Source of the DNA: Phaseolus vulgaris
Taxonomy: Eukaryota > Streptophyta > Magnoliopsida > Fabales > Fabaceae
Assembly (NCBI RefSeq): GCF_000499845.2
Contig: NC_023756.2
Coordinates: 40,983,393-41,047,392 of the forward strand
Direction: 5' to 3'
DNA length: 64,000 nucleotides
The position numbers were made by a program, and so were the translations under genes. The notes below the pieces were generated by a model that searched no databases, had not been told where the DNA came from, and saw nothing but the letters and a program-made list of their open reading frames with translations. This document shows, piece by piece, positions 13,860 to 26,608 of this stretch (position 1 is its first letter; every line of letters begins with the position of its first letter).

Positions 13860-16800
13860 CATCACAGTTTTGTCGATGAACACATTGAGGTCCCCTCTCT
13901 TTTTCCCCCAGAAAAACCAAAAATAGAAGACATTATTTTGCTTGGGTTTTCTGTGTATGACAACAGTTTTAGGATGTAAGTATTTGACCTGTTCTCCTAT
14001 AGTCTTTGGGCCCACACCATCAAAGGCCACCTTTGTTGACTCATGATTGAGTTTTACTGAATTTTATTATGTTGAAATACATGTTCTTTAATGTTTTTAC
14101 TGAATTTTGTTATGTTGAAATATAACATGTTTTGATTGCTCTCATTAATCCAATGCTGGTTATGATTGTGATTCATCAGTAGCTACGTAACACTAAACCA
14201 GTCCCTTCCCTTCCACGAAAATACCAGTGATTATAAAATAAGGATAATGTTATTGGAACACAATTTTAAAATAAGACACAGTGAAACATGAACAATGATG
14301 TGTATAGTTAAAAGAGCTTTTATACGTATGCGTGATATTTATATTACAAAACTTCGATTTTTTAATAACTAAAATAGAAACTAACTACTGTGTACATCTT
14401 TTCTACATCAAACTTCATAAAACTACGCATGATTCAAGCACTACTTTCATCGTTTAGCATGTTAGCATTAATTCAATCAATGTGTTGAAGAACTGCAAGT
14501 TAGCAAAACTTTTCAGGGTCATATCAAATTCCTTGTGAACATGCGTTTTAATAAATATAATAAGTATAGAATAGACACCATCACCTTTACCTGTAGTTTG
14601 TTGCAGATCTCTGGTAATCTACTAATATCTCTATCACTTACCAAAATGACAAGGTGGTTGTTTGTGATGGAATCTTCTGCAATAGGAACCTATCGTATTC
14701 ATGATACTATGATGCTTAAACAGCCCTTTACTTTTGGACAGATATGAACTACCAAATCCAGAATTTATATCTTGTGCTCATATCCTGATAATTTTCTTGT
14801 GAGAACAATCTTCTTGAATGAGGAAAGAGACAAGACCATATTGATGAATCTTTCATCTTTCAAAAGGAAAAGTCTTATTCACTAGTGGAGTCCAATATTG
14901 TAAAACGGTTTCTTGTTTTTTGGCTTTGATGGTTTCTTCATTAGGCTATGTCAACTTGTAATCTTAATATCAGGAGTCTCAGGTTGATTAAAATGAGTTA
15001 CTTAATATGGTATTAAAGTCTTAATTAAGACACTCACCACTAGTTTTTAAGATTGGATTCTCCTCTTCTTTCCAAATGAATTGCAAAAAGGGTTGCACAG
15101 AATTTTTCTCAAATAGCTGCAGCAATTTCTCCACTTTGATTTCTCATTGGCATTAAATGCACATGTTTGTATCAGAATAAGCAACATTTGGAGCAGAAAA
15201 AAGTATTTTTGTTTTGAACATAAAATCTTGTGTGAAGATATTGTCACAAATGACTATAAGTTTGATCTTTGAGTAAATGTATATAAAAAATATCTTGAGA
15301 CTAGTTGGTTTCTCAATACACGAGTTTCAGGAAACAAATAGTTTTTAACTTCTTAGGTAGAGATGAGTGGATTAAGAAATATTATTACTAATTAGTAAAT
15401 AAAGATGATATGACATGTTTTGGTTAGAATTCTTATTTGTATTTCTTTATCTGGAAAAAAATTCCTATTCTTTTATCTATCCAATGTGAATTCTTCCCAG
15501 TTATATTTGTTCCACATGAATCCAGGAAAACTACGCCTTAGCTTTCTTTATAGTTCTGGCTTTCGGTGGACCATTTCACAGATATGGACACCAACACAAA
15601 AGGACAAAAGATTGCACATATGAAGTGGCATATGAGACAGCATGACATGACTCCTCTCCTTCCTTTTTTTTTGTTCTGTTCCATTTTGCTTTGTTTTGTT
15701 GTGATTTTTGTCTCTGTTGTATGTAACTATGAAAGGGAACTGCAGCCTTGGATGCTCACAGTAGGCCATGCAATTGAAGACAATTGATAATGAGAATAAT
15801 GTAGAAACAGCAGTTGCTCTCTCATTAGATCTGGTTCTCTCACTCTTATCTATTTCTTTTTACCAGCCTCCCTTGAAAATTTGGCTTAGTCACATAAAAT
15901 GGTCTTGAAAAGTGAAAAAATGTGTAAAAATCACACTAATTTCTTTCAAGATATAGAAATCACTGGAATAAATTTTGTCCCTCTTAAGATCTCTTTCATT
16001 CATATTATTACAAATTGAATCACTAAGATGTGAACATGCTTAAAAAAAACACATGTATCTTTCATTTGTGCTGGATCTTGTTGGTAGTATCTGTGATCTA
16101 GTTTCGGACCACAGCAATCCAACCCTGACACACTTTAACAAATGGCAACGGAAGAAAAATACACCTTTCTGCCACTGCTTTCATTATGCCAAAATCATTT
16201 GCTTTTATCAATCATATCAAAGATCAATAACCTGTCATTTGAATCATTATGATATCAACTGTTAAACTAATAGTGTAACAACCAGAGAAGGTGTCAAAAA
16301 CCAGATCTTCTCTCAGCATAATCATAATTCAGTGAGTTGAAAAGTACAAATCAACACATAAACTAACAGTAGAAGAGGGGTCATATAATCATGAACTAGT
16401 TTATATGTTTTTCACCTTTGGTGAAACATGTGGTACAGGACAAAGGGCAGTGTAGATTCAACGAATTAAGGGGACACGTGAATCATATAATATAGTACAT
16501 TAATGGTGTGACATACACATGTACCTAAACAAATAAAAAAGGTAGAATGATTTGGAAAGTTTCATGGCATCATGATTAGAAATTTGATTAATTAATGGGA
16601 AAACCTCATCAAAAGAATAAGACAGAGACATTGAAGGATGGGTAAGAACATAGTTTACGGATCCAACAACCACCAAACATAATTAATATGAAGCTGTGGC
16701 ATAACAGTGCACTGATTGGTTTTTTTTTACAAAGTTGGGGTAATCCTTTATTACTAAAATGAGATCACTTTTTAAAGTTGGGAACGTGACACCATTTTAG

Positions 16801-18321
16801 TTCAGAGTGATTATAAAAAATGGTTATCTATTGGTTAACTATTATGTTTAACATTAATAATATTATCCTAATAATAATAATAATAGCAACTATAAGTTAC
16901 ATCACTTTGTTTTTATAATTACAGTAATAAAAACATTTTTATTAAAAAAGTTGAAGTCATATTTCTTTAAAACATTTGACTTCTATTATAATAAACCTGT
17001 GAAAAAGAGGAATAGATGCATTGATATTTTGTTTAAGTTAAGAAAAAGGTAATAATGGTGGTAATATATAATTAGTAGTTTGTGTGTGTATTTTGATATA
17101 GAGAATATGAGTGATTTAAAAAATGTAAACAAGACTGAGAAAGATAAATAACAATGCCAATTATAAATTAAATTAAAATATTAAATATGTATATTAACAT
17201 GAGATATTTTCTTTATCTATCACTGTCACTAGTGTTTCCTCTTTTACTCACAATGATAGGAATGTATCATACATACATAAATAATTTTGGATGAGTTAAA
17301 ATTGAAAAGTAAAAAATGGAGTGCAAAGAGTGATTGAAAAATGAAGTTATTTTATTTTATATGTGAGATTTAGTGTAGAAATATGTGAGATTATGCTTTC
17401 TCTTTCTTCGTGTTTGTTGCCTTAAAATAAGGAATTAAGAGAAGAGTGAGAAAGTCATATAAAAACTGTACATTAATATTAATTTAATTTTTTTTTTAAA
17501 TAATGTATATGAAATGACAAATACTTCATTGTATTAATAAAATGAGATATATTAAATAAGGATAGAATAAAAAAAATTTATGTAAAAGAAAAAATTATAA
17601 TGAAGAATCTTCTTTATATAGGCATAATATATAATAAAAACACAAACATCATATTTGCATAATGAATTTATTTTAAATTTTAAAAAATAAAAAATTAAAA
17701 TCATGCTTGCAATAACAGTTTATGTATAATAAAGTCATGTATTTAAAAAAAAATCTATTTCAGTAATTTCCAATGAAATTACAACATTTTATAAAAATGT
17801 CTGTGGCATTTAAATATCGTTTTACGTAATTATAGACACTTAAGAAAGAATTGAAAAATGAATCCAATTTTTTAAATCGTAAGAAAATGACTTGCTTCAA
17901 ATCACAAAAAAACATATTTATTCTTTCAGATACTCTATGAATTACAAAATAACACCATGAGTGTAATGGAACATAACTATTATTAATTTAATTAGATATA
18001 TCAACATATCTTAAAAAGTAAATATTGTCTTAATTTATTTGATTTCAATGAGGATCAAATATAACACCCGGCAAGACAATTAATTAAGCAAGAATCCACA
18101 AGTCTTTCATATAATCAATATGGTAAATTTTATAGTGTACTTACTTTATCCTTAATTAAATATTTGAAATCATTAAATTTTATAATTTTATTTCAGTGTT
18201 TCTACTTCTTTGTTTGATTTTATAATTATGAAAACCAACTTAAGAGATCTCACTATTTGTTTGAAACTATAACATTTATTTATTAATATTAATAAGAAAC
18301 ATAGTAAAATTGTATCAATGA
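13860..18321. other. IQD 3' UTR and intergenic DNA, no gene found
   Basis: The IQD 3' UTR probably covers the first 200-300 bp. Beyond it ORFs stay at 73 codons or fewer, without recognisable motifs on either strand. A short (AAT)n run lies near 16870. From about 16700 the sequence becomes very AT-rich. I see no LTR ends, transposase or further RNA gene before the tRNA. Confidence 0.55.
14052..14134. repeat. Two tandem copies of a ~42-bp unit downstream of IQD
   Basis: 'ttttactgaattttattatg' followed by 'ttgaaatacatgtt' is repeated next to itself as 'tttttactgaattttgttatg' plus 'ttgaaatataacatgtt'. It lies in or just after the 3' UTR of the IQD gene. No function is evident. Confidence 0.8.
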
Positions 18322-18395
18322 GGTGTCGTGGTGTAGTTGGTTATCACGTCAGTCTAACACACTGAAGGTCTCCGGTTCGAGTCCGGGCGACGCCA
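18322..18395 (+). tRNA. trnV-AAC: tRNA-Val (anticodon AAC)
   Basis: A complete 74-nt cloverleaf. The acceptor stem GGTGTCG pairs with CGACGCC (one G-T pair), the discriminator base is A, the anticodon stem TCAGT/ACTGA encloses the loop CTAACAC, and the anticodon AAC sits at 18356-18358. Internal Pol III promoter boxes are visible: box A near 18329-18340 and box B GGTTCGAGTCC at 18374-18384. CCA is not encoded, as expected for a nuclear gene. There is no intron. The sequence is very close to the plant nuclear tRNA-Val(AAC) I remember, and no decay is visible, so it is probably functional. Confidence 0.97.
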
Positions 18396-18400
18396 TTTTT
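18396..18400 (+). terminator. Pol III terminator of tRNA-Val
   Basis: A run of five T directly follows the discriminator base of the tRNA, the standard RNA polymerase III stop signal. Confidence 0.85.
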
Positions 18401-19009
18401 GTTTTGAACCTTTTTAAGCCGCCCAAATTATATTTAAAAAAAATTATTTATTAAAATATCATCTTGCATAAATAATTAATTACCTGTCACACTTATATAT
18501 TATATTATTCTAATATGTTTATTATCCTTCTAGTATTTCAATTTTGATTAAGAATAATTATATATTTAATTAAAGACTAAAGTTCTATGTTAAAATATGT
18601 ATTTATTCATACATACTCAATTATCTTAAAAATTATTCACATATCAATAATAAACTAAAGTTAATTAATCATTTTACCGATATTTTTTAATAAATTAGTA
18701 ATGAATAACAATAATAAAATACTACTGTTATTAATATTATTATTATTATTATAATATTTTAAGTGTAATTATTTTTCAAAAGTTTATAGAATGACATCTT
18801 TTGCCGAGTATAAAATGCATAATTTACGACTCTTTATAAAGACGTTATTAATAAACAGTTGTAATAAAAGAGATGGTGATAGTTTTATAATTTTTTTCAA
18901 AAATTTTAGTATTTTTAACGATGATTCAGGTGGAAATTGTCATTAATTTGGAGATTGAGTGAGAATAAAGATGGTTCTTTATAGAATCGTCGTTAATGGA
19001 AACATTTCC

Positions 19010-19500
19010 TGCAAAAAAAAACACTCCCGCCGAACACACTTTCTCTTTCCTTCACTCATTTTCACTCACTCATTTTTGGGTTCTCAACTCTTCACCACTG
19101 CACTCTCTCTTTCCCTCCCACTTCACTCCTCATCCATACCCACCGCCGCCCTCCTCACTTACTATTGCCACTAACATGTTGCCGCACCATTCTGCTTCTC
19201 CACGAGTTACGCCACGGCGACCTCCACTTCTTTGCGTGTTGCGCCACCGCGACCTCTGCTTCTCCGTGAGCCAGTGCCACCACAACCTTCACTTCTTTGT
19301 GAGCTAACTGCCTCGAACCACGTCGCCACGACCACCGCTCCGCACGAGCACCGCACCTTCCACTGTGTCGCGCCTCCTACCGTGCATTTTCTCGTTCCAA
19401 AGACCTTCATCGGTGCTCTCACTCACCACTAAAATATCTTCCCTGTTGCCCCGCTTCCTAACAAAGTTCTCCATCATTTCAGCTTTGCTCCACTTTTCAG
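19010..19500 (+). other. GC-rich leader (probable untranslated first exon) of the CACTA transposase gene
   Basis: About 490 bp of C-rich, much less AT-rich sequence ends at CTTTTCAG followed by GTTAGTATG, a good splice donor at 19501. A matching acceptor (TTACCAG at 19968-19974) lies just before the transposase ATG. ORFs here (up to 103 codons, both strands) are short and motif-free, so I treat it as the element's 5' leader rather than a protein gene. Confidence 0.5.
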
Positions 19501-19557
19501 GTTAGTATGTTTTTATTTATTATTTAATAATATATTAAATTTTATTTACTATATTTT

Positions 19558-19974
19558 GAACGTGTTTGTTCTGAGTCTGGTGGTGATCGACCTTCAGTTT
19601 TGATTTAGTTTTTAATACTTATATATTGTTTTAATATATTGAACACACTGATTCTAAGTTCGGGGGTGTCCAACCTTCAACAATTTGAATTTAGTTTTTA
19701 ATGATTAAATATTTTTTTTTACATATTGAACGTCCTAATTTTGAGTCTGGAGGAGTCCGACCTTCAACAATTTTGACTTAGTTTATAATAATTAGATATT
19801 TTTTTACATATTGAACATACTGAGTATGAGTCCGGAGGTGTCCGACATTCAATGATTTTGATTTACTTTTATAATGAATTAGATAGTACATTTGATTATA
19901 TGGAACATGTTGATTCTGAGTACGGGGGTGTTCGACTTTCGCCAATTTTAATTTAGATTTTCTTAGTTTACCAG
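19558..19974 (+). repeat. Five diverged ~83-90-bp tandem units filling the leader intron of the CACTA element
   Basis: Each unit begins near 'ttgaac' (19558, 19641, 19728, 19813, 19903) and carries 'tgagtc-ggggtgtccgaccttcaa' with variations, then 'ttgatttagttttta'. Spacings are 83, 87, 85 and 90 bp. The array lies between a plausible splice donor at 19501 and acceptor at 19974, just upstream of the TNP2 start codon. Confidence 0.85.
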
Positions 19975-19978
19975 TTTT

Positions 19979-21770
19979 ATGGATCGAAGTTGGATTAATA
20001 CACCACAAATAAGTGATGCTTATGAAAGAGGGGTGGAAGAATTCATACAGTTTGCAGAACATAATGCCATTAGTAGTAATAATGGAGTAAGAATAAGGTG
20101 TCCTTGTGTCAATTGTTTGAATGGAAAGATATTGAGTGTTTCCGAAATAAGAGAACATCTTTTGTGTGATGGATTTTTTAAAAATTATACAACATGGACG
20201 TGACATGGTGAATTTTTAGACTTGCAAAATGTGCGCGTAGCTTTGGAGGAAGTTGATTTCTCAATGGATGATAGATTAGAAGACATGATTCGTGATGTGG
20301 GAGCAAAATCTTTTGCTAATGCAGTTTTCGAAAATATGTCTAATGATGCAGAGACTTCTTTGTATCCTGGTTCAACTAACTTCACACGATTATCAACAGT
20401 GTTAAGGTTGATGAATTTGAAGGCAATGAATGTATGGACTGACAAAAACTTTACACAATTACTCCAATTGCTTAAGGAAATACATTACCCTATCGAAATT
20501 ACGAGGCAACAAAAATTCTTTGTCTGATGGGTATGGAATATAAAAAAATACATTCATGTCCTAACGATTGTATTTTATACAAAAATGAGTATGAAGATTT
20601 AGGAACATGTCCTATGTGTGGTTTGTCATGTTATAAGGTTAAAGTTGGTCAGAATGATGACATTGATGAATTCACAAAGGAAGGTCCTTCTGCTAAGGTT
20701 GTTTGGTTTCTGCCAATAATTCCAAGGCTTAAGCGTTTGTTTCCAAATACAGATGACGCTAAAAACTTAGGTGGCATGCAGATAATAAAAAATGCGATGG
20801 ACTACTTCGTCATCCAGCTGATTCTTTGCAGTGGAAGAATATTGATAAAAAATTTCCTGAATTTGAAAATAATCCAGAAACTTATGACTTGGATTGGCAA
20901 CTGATGGAATGAATCCCTTTGGAAACTTTAAGTAGTAATCATAGTTCATGGCCCATTTTGTTAGTGATTTAGAACTTACCTCTCGCTTTGTGTATGAAAC
21001 GCAAATACATGATGTTATTTATGATGATCTCTGGTCCAAAACAACCTAGAAATGACATAGATGTTTATCTTAATTCATTTATTGAAGATTTGATATTATT
21101 GTGGAATGAAAGGGTTGATGTGTTTGATGCGTTTAAGAATGAATCTTTCCGATTGCATGCGATGTTATTTTGTACTATCAATGAGTTCCCTACATAGGGG
21201 AACTTGTCAGGTTAGAGTGTGAAAGGCCATAAAGCATGTCCAATATGTGAAGAGAAGACATCATACGAGCAATTGAAACACGAAAGAAAAACGTGTATCT
21301 TGGGCATCACAAATTTCTAAAGAAATACCATCCATATCGTAGATTGAAAAAAGCTTTTAACGGATACCTAGAACATGACATTTGTCCCAGTCCCTTAAGT
21401 GGCTTTCAAATTTATGAAAAGATAAAAAATGTTAATGTACTTTTGGAAAAATGAAGAAGAAGCAAACTGTGGTGAAATATGGAAGAAGAGATCAATCTTT
21501 TTTTATCTTTTGTATTGGTGTAAGTTAGAAGTTAGACATTGTATAGATGTAAAACACATAAAAAAGAATGTGCGTGACAGTCTAATAGGAACACTTCTGA
21601 ACATTAAAGACAACAAATGATGGTGTGAATGCACGTCTGGATTTGATGAGATGAATATACGAGAAGAATTTGCAACTATTGATCATATCTGTTCAAGATC
21701 ATATCGCTGCATGGTTTTGCTCCTTGCATAAGAAATCCCCTAACTATTTTAAACACATTATAGATAGGTA
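19979..21770 (+). pseudogene. tnp2: TNP2-type CACTA transposase, broken
   Basis: The start ATG at 19979 follows a splice acceptor. The N-terminal transposase-associated domain is recognisable (MDRSWI, then IRCPCVNC, then HLLCDGFF, with YTTWT before a TGA). After that stop at 20204-20206 the frame continues to about 20490, where a frameshift leads to YKKIHSCPNDCILYKNEYED, TCPMCGLSCYK and PIIPRLKRLF. A further frameshift near 20770 leads to RHPADSLQWK, then a stop near 20910. Later pieces include GPKQPRNDIDVYL, GHKACPICEE (near 21235) and HCIDVKHIKKNVRDSLIGTL (21537-21596). These are the conserved blocks of the transposase_21 family in the right order. At least two frameshifts and several stops make it dead. 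Confidence 0.9.
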
Positions 21771-21989
21771 CGACAATTTCATTTAACATTTATTATTACT
21801 TATATGTTATATAATGTTATATGTTCTAAAATGAAATCTTATTATTTTAGTGCTTACTCTGGATATAACATGTTGAGTGGGAAGGGAAGTGCAAATGCAA
21901 AAAGGCTCACTTGAATGCACCTTAAGGTATTTAAAATATATTTTTTTTACTCACTTTAATGTGTCTCATTCATTCATTTAATAACATTT

Positions 21990-22290
21990 ATTTTGACATG
22001 CAGTGCAATAGGTAATCTGGAATTTATGAGTGTGATTATTATGTTATGTAGTGGACGTCAACTATTGTGCAAGTTGGGTATTGATAGAGGTTGGAATCAG
22101 GTAATACCTCAATACAAAAACAATTTAAAAATTGAGGTTTATTTTTCATGCACTAATTCAAAAAAAATTCAAATGTCACAGTTTTTCAATGACCCACAAC
22201 TGCTAGATTCAGAAGCATTGGAGTATGTGACGACAACATAGTCAAAATATTTTGTAACCATGTATAACACCTTAGGATAGATAAATTATT
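21990..22290 (+). pseudogene. C-terminal remnant of a CACTA-associated Ulp1/C48 cysteine protease
   Basis: In one frame, 22015-22050 reads SGIYECDYYVM followed by a stop, matching the family block YECGYYVMHW that holds the catalytic Cys (codon 22031-22033). A later frame reads LDSEALEYVTTT, stop, SKYF (22200-22255), the family's C-terminal block. Stops and frame changes abound. CACTA elements often carry this protease-like gene next to TNP2, which fits its place here. Family membership is inferred from motif order only. Confidence 0.7.
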
Positions 22291-22439
22291 AGAATGACAT
22301 AAAACTTTTTCATATATTAACAAAACTTTTTGTATAATGTTATATATACTGAATTTGTTATATGTATTTTTTATATTTAAATTATAATATTAAATGTTTT
22401 TATTTTTTGAAAATTGGATATTTTATACACGTTTGAAGT

Positions 22440-22779
22440 GTATATATATAAAATAAAACATTTTTAAAAAATTGACATATAACGACGCTTCCATATGTAA
22501 TCGTTACAAATGTTTTTTTTTAAATTAAAGCACATGAACACACTTATAATGACGGTTCCATGAACCGTCTTAAAAATATTTTTTTAAATTTTTTTCGTTA
22601 TTTACTAGCCAAAAATAACGATAATTGGTTACACAAGTCGTTATTATTCATTTGTAATGACGATTTAGGAATCGTTGTTATAAATAAATTATTTATAACA
22701 ACACCCAGAATAATGACGGTTGGAAATCGTCTTTATATGACCTTTCTAATCGTTGTTAATGTACATTTTTATAGTAGTG
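22440..22779 (+). repeat. Subterminal repeat region and right terminus of the CACTA element
   Basis: Short words related to 'acgacgcttcc', 'aatgacggttccatgaaccg', 'cgatttaggaatcgttgtta', 'aatgacggttggaaatcgtc' and 'aatcgttgttaatg' recur in both orientations. They are typical transposase-binding subterminal repeats. The stretch ends with TTTTTATAGTAGTG at 22779. The next 3 bp (CGA) would be the target copy. Confidence 0.8.
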
Positions 22780-24600
22780 CGAATAAATATCATTTCATTA
22801 CTTATGTTATTCTTTATTATATTATTATTAGTATTATTTAATCGATTTGAGTGTTGAAAATCTTCTTTAATATATTTTTATCTAGTATTCATATTTAGTG
22901 TCTAGATGATATCTCTTAGAACCTATATTCTAATGGTTTATAGTTCGACAAAGAATTTCACTTTTCTAATAGTTTATCTGAAGACATTTTGTTTTGTGGT
23001 AATAAATTTGGTTTCATATTTTCCAAACCACCTCAATTTATATTTCTTACTAGAAGTCAAAGAATCATCTTGTTCTCTTCTTCATCAAATGATGAGATGA
23101 ACCTTTCTTTCATAATTAATATCCTCAAGATACATACGAAAGAATTGCTCCAAAATAATGATAAGATAATGCAAGCTACACTAACAACTATATAATAAAA
23201 AATGTTGATAACATTTAAGCACAATAGGTCAATGATCTAGAACTCGTCTGATAACAACATCAAATCGAGCTTCAGGTCTTACTAACCAATTATCCAGGAC
23301 TATATCCATTTCTCTTAAGTAACTGTTTAAGAGCTTCCACCAACCAACACACTTGGTTACAATGAGTATTTTTACCTCTCTATATTACAATGAGTATTCT
23401 TACATTTCCATATTACAATGAATATTCTACCCTTTATAGGTTACAATAAATATCCACACCTCTCCAATTTACACATTCTTAACCCCCTATAGAGATTAGG
23501 AACTCTTAAGAAAACAAAGAACACTCTATAGGAGAGCACAAAGATCTCACATAGGTATAACTTCACAAAGTGAAGAATTACAATGATTTAACACTCAACC
23601 TAAAAGACTAAGTGTTCTAACAACTTAACTAAACGCTCACTATAACGCTCACTATAACAAAGTAAGAACACTTGAATAACTGAATTGTTTGGCTTGCCCT
23701 ACTTACATTCTTCACATTCAATTTATTTATATAGCTTTTTGAATATGTCCTTTGATACTTGAATTGGTTAATTTTGGATTTTGCAATATCTTCATCTTTT
23801 TGGTGATAGGCGTTCAAAATAAAAAACTTGGATTCACAATCTTTCGATTTGTTTTTGCTTCGAATCTATTTAAGTAAGATAATTATGAAAGAGATTATAA
23901 AGATATATTTGTTTCCGAAAAACACGTTATTAATATATTTTTGTTACACAAAACTTGAAGATAAAATCTTCTTATTTTCATATACAATTTCTCTTTGATT
24001 GAACGCACTTTTAGCATATATATATGCAGAAGATTTCATTTTTTATAATTAATTGTTTTAAACAAACTTGTTACACTTTCAACGCGTTCATCAGACTGTC
24101 TAATAAGAAAAAAATTGTAGGCGCTCAGAGGGTCCACAATATATTGCAACTTTCACTAACCATTGTTAGATTATTTAAATCACTGATAAAACATATAATT
24201 TAAATCACAAATAAGACATTTAATCTAAATTTTGTTGTGCAATCAACCAGTGTTATTAGACCGCGATCATGAATATATGCTTTAAATGCTTAGAGGGTCT
24301 ACAAAAATCTACAGTTTTACAAACATTGTTAGAACAATCATAATACAAGTAAACCATATAGTTAATTTTTGTTATCATCAAAACATAAAAACATAAACTC
24401 CACATATGATTTTTTGGTCATCAGATCGTCTAGTGTCTCAATAGATCATTTAGAGGTTTAACAAACCTTTTTATGCAAATCGTCCAGGGTCTCAAAAATA
24501 TCTTCCAAATGGACATATACCAATACAAAAATATATAGTGGATCAACTAACCCAAACAAACACGCGAAGGCTTTCAAAACCCATGTGAATCTATTTTCTA
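22780..24600. other. AT-rich spacer with no recognisable gene
   Basis: No coding motif was found on either strand. It contains a four-copy 28-bp repeat (23357-23465, listed separately) and a diverged direct repeat: 'ctcagagggtccacaat...ccattgttaga' near 24123-24172 and 'cttagagggtctacaaa...cattgttagaa' near 24290-24333. It may include LTR remains of the neighbouring Tat relic, but I could not delimit them. Confidence 0.5.
23357..23465. repeat. Four copies of a 28-bp unit
   Basis: TTACAATGAGTATT starts at 23357, 23385, 23413 (aat variant) and 23441 (aaat variant), exactly 28 bp apart, each followed by a C/T-rich spacer. Confidence 0.9.
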
Positions 24601-24619
24601 ACTATATTGTTATTCTTTT

Positions 24620-25010
24620 CAGGATCTTCCTAATGAGACTTAAGGGAACAACATTACAATGATACTATGATTTATCACCCAACTTAATTGACTTAATTCA
24701 AACCTTATCTACAAAAATTATGGCCTAATTTTAAATGATTCAACTTTGATGACCCTTGAGAACATAAGACAACGGGATAATGAACCCTCTTGTAAATTTA
24801 TGGAAAGGATTAAAGTGGTGTTCCTCACAATCCAAGGATTTTTGGATAACCTATACGTCAATGGTCTTGAAGAGATAAAAGAATTGTGAGAAAAAGCCTC
24901 AAAGTACATTATGTTGAAAATAATAAACATTGAGGTAGAAAAAAAAACAAGGAGAAACGAGGTTAATTTGTCACTAATGAGCATAAGTCCAGACTTTAAG
25001 CGTTTTAGAA
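24620..25010 (+). pseudogene. Gag fragment of a Tat-type Ty3/gypsy element
   Basis: The translation contains LKGTTLQ, stop, YYDLSPNLIDLIQTL (24640-24700), then LENIRQRDNEPSCKFMERIK (24752-24811) and EKASKYIMLKIINIEVEKKT. These match the order of the retrotransposon gag blocks (LKG-A-WY-LPP-SI-SF; I-Q-E-E-L-F--RF; A--YI--EE). The minus-strand ORF at 24718-24984 is its antisense shadow. Confidence 0.65.
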
Positions 25011-25559
25011 TGATTAGGTATGACTACATACTACAATATATTAATCGAGAGATAATAATTTAAGAAGCCTTTCGTCTTTAATTATTTTCTAGACTACCAC
25101 CATTGCCTTAACCAACGAATGTTAACCAAACTAAGCATTGTTAGTACCAACAAAACATCGATCATATAATTAAATAATCTACCTGGGTAAAGTATATCAT
25201 TAAGGACCTCATATGGTCTAAACCCTTTGCCTTCTTTGTATAAAACAACTATGTTAAGATAGTGTCAAGATGAAGTAATTATTGAAAATGAGGTCATGCT
25301 GACCAAGAAGGATATCGAGGTTGAGGATGGCGTAATCAACAAAATGGAAATGGGTCAAACCAAAGTCCCTCACCAAGAGAAAAATCAGAATGATGAGCAA
25401 TTAAAATATTAAGAATAAGCTCAATATCATAATACCCAAAATGTTTAAGAATGATGCATACTATTGTTGGAGGTTTGATTGAAGGAGGAAGTTCCAATTC
25501 AACTTGAATAATACAACTTTGTAGTATTCAACATGTTGTGGATTTATTTCCACCAAGAT

Positions 25560-26600
25560 CTCTTCCTTGAATAACATTGCTGATGAAGACATAAAAAAAC
25601 ACTCAATTGGAGGTAAACTCATTATATTATTTGTCTTTGTGGATGCCAAATTATTGTAACAAATAATGAAACAAAGAAAATGACTTTAAAGAAAGAATGG
25701 ACGACCTAATTTGAAATAAAAGACTTGTAAAAGCTCAAGTATTTCCCTAAATAGAAGTTTCTTATTCCAAAAGGGATATTTTCATATTCTAAAGAAAATA
25801 TGTATGTGATCACTTAAAAAAAATGTAAGTTTAAATGTATAACTTCAGGAGTTCCTATTTGAACAAAATCATAAAATTGAAAGGGAAGAGAGTCATCTTA
25901 TAGAAAAGACTCAACATCAAAGATTGATAGAAAAACTTATTTATATCACATACAAGATCAAATATTTTTTATACAGTTAGTGTGGTAAGTCAATTTTTGC
26001 ATAAACCAAAAGAAAGACACATTGTTTAACAGTTGACTAAATTCTCCAGTATTTGAAGTCAAGTTTACGAAAGGGGTTTAGGAAAAAAAAGACACTTTGA
26101 CTTTAAACATATGTATTGAGTCAAATGAAACAAGTTATGTTATAAACAAAAAAAATCTACCTTTGGCATGTTCCTTCGATAAATTTTGGTAACTTGGAGA
26201 AGTAAAAATAGGATAAAGTATCTCTTTTTAGTGCAAAAGTTGAATTTTGAGTCCTTGATCAAGGTGTGTGTGAAATATTCTAGATGAAAATCACATTAAA
26301 TGACCTAAATTAAAGATTAACATCCCTCTACAATTGTAATATGATAACAAGTCAATCATGAGTATTACCTATAATATAGTACAACATGATTCAACTAATC
26401 ATATTGAAATTGAGAAGCACTTCATCAAAGTTAATCTTGACAAATGTTTATGGTTATAACCATGTCCTTACAACACTTAAGATAACAAACATTATATTAA
26501 AAGACTTGCTTAGGACAACAAACATTATATTAAAAGACTTGCTTAGGACATCTTGGATTTTACATGTAATTTGAGAATGATTGATATTCATTTACTAATT
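25560..26600 (+). pseudogene. Reverse transcriptase / RNase H fragment of a Ty1/copia element (Ale/Retrofit-like)
   Basis: Recognisable blocks in order are KKHSIGGKLIILFVFVDA (the active-site YVDD is degraded to FVDA, near 25630), FEIKDL, KLKYF, QHQRLIEKLIYITYKIKYF (25910-25970), ILQYLKSS (26040-26063), NLVTWRS (near 26185), SAKVEF and DQGVCEIF (near 26240-26282), TNHIEIEKHFIKV (near 26395-26435) and MIDIHLL (near 26575). This is the C-terminal half of a copia pol. More than ten stops and frame changes are present. A 33-bp direct duplication sits inside. Confidence 0.85.
26484..26549 (+). repeat. 33-bp tandem duplication inside the copia RNase H relic
   Basis: Two adjacent copies (26484-26516, 26517-26549), apparently identical apart from the first bases, each coding for NIILKDLLRT. 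The in-frame length (33 bp) explains the only ORF kept open here. Confidence 0.9.
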
Positions 26601-26608
26601 TGAGAAAG

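Larger units (their letters stand above)
18800..22779 (+). mobile_element. Decayed CACTA (En/Spm) transposon
   Basis: The right end is clear. On the minus strand, 22779 begins CACTACTATAAAAA, the CACTA terminal motif, and the adjacent 340 bp carries many short subterminal words (cgtcgttatta / aatcgtt). The same words occur at the left around 18830-18860 (acgactctttataaagacgtt) and 18978-18995, but no matching CACTAC terminus or CGA target copy was found there, so the left end is degenerate or truncated. Inside lie a GC-rich leader, an intron-like minisatellite, a broken TNP2 transposase gene and a broken C48 protease tail, all on the plus strand. The element is certainly non-autonomous now. 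Confidence 0.85.

Noticed and set aside
18719..18740. TACTACTGTTATTAA as the left CACTA terminus
   Set aside because: The first base does not match, the following bases differ from the right terminus, and no CGA target copy precedes it.
19207..19432. Both-strand ORFs in the GC-rich CACTA leader
   Set aside because: Low-complexity Pro/Ser/Arg-rich frames with no homology I recognise; the segment has leader-exon features instead.
24718..24984. Minus-strand ORF of 88 codons
   Set aside because: Antisense to the recognisable Tat gag fragment on the plus strand.
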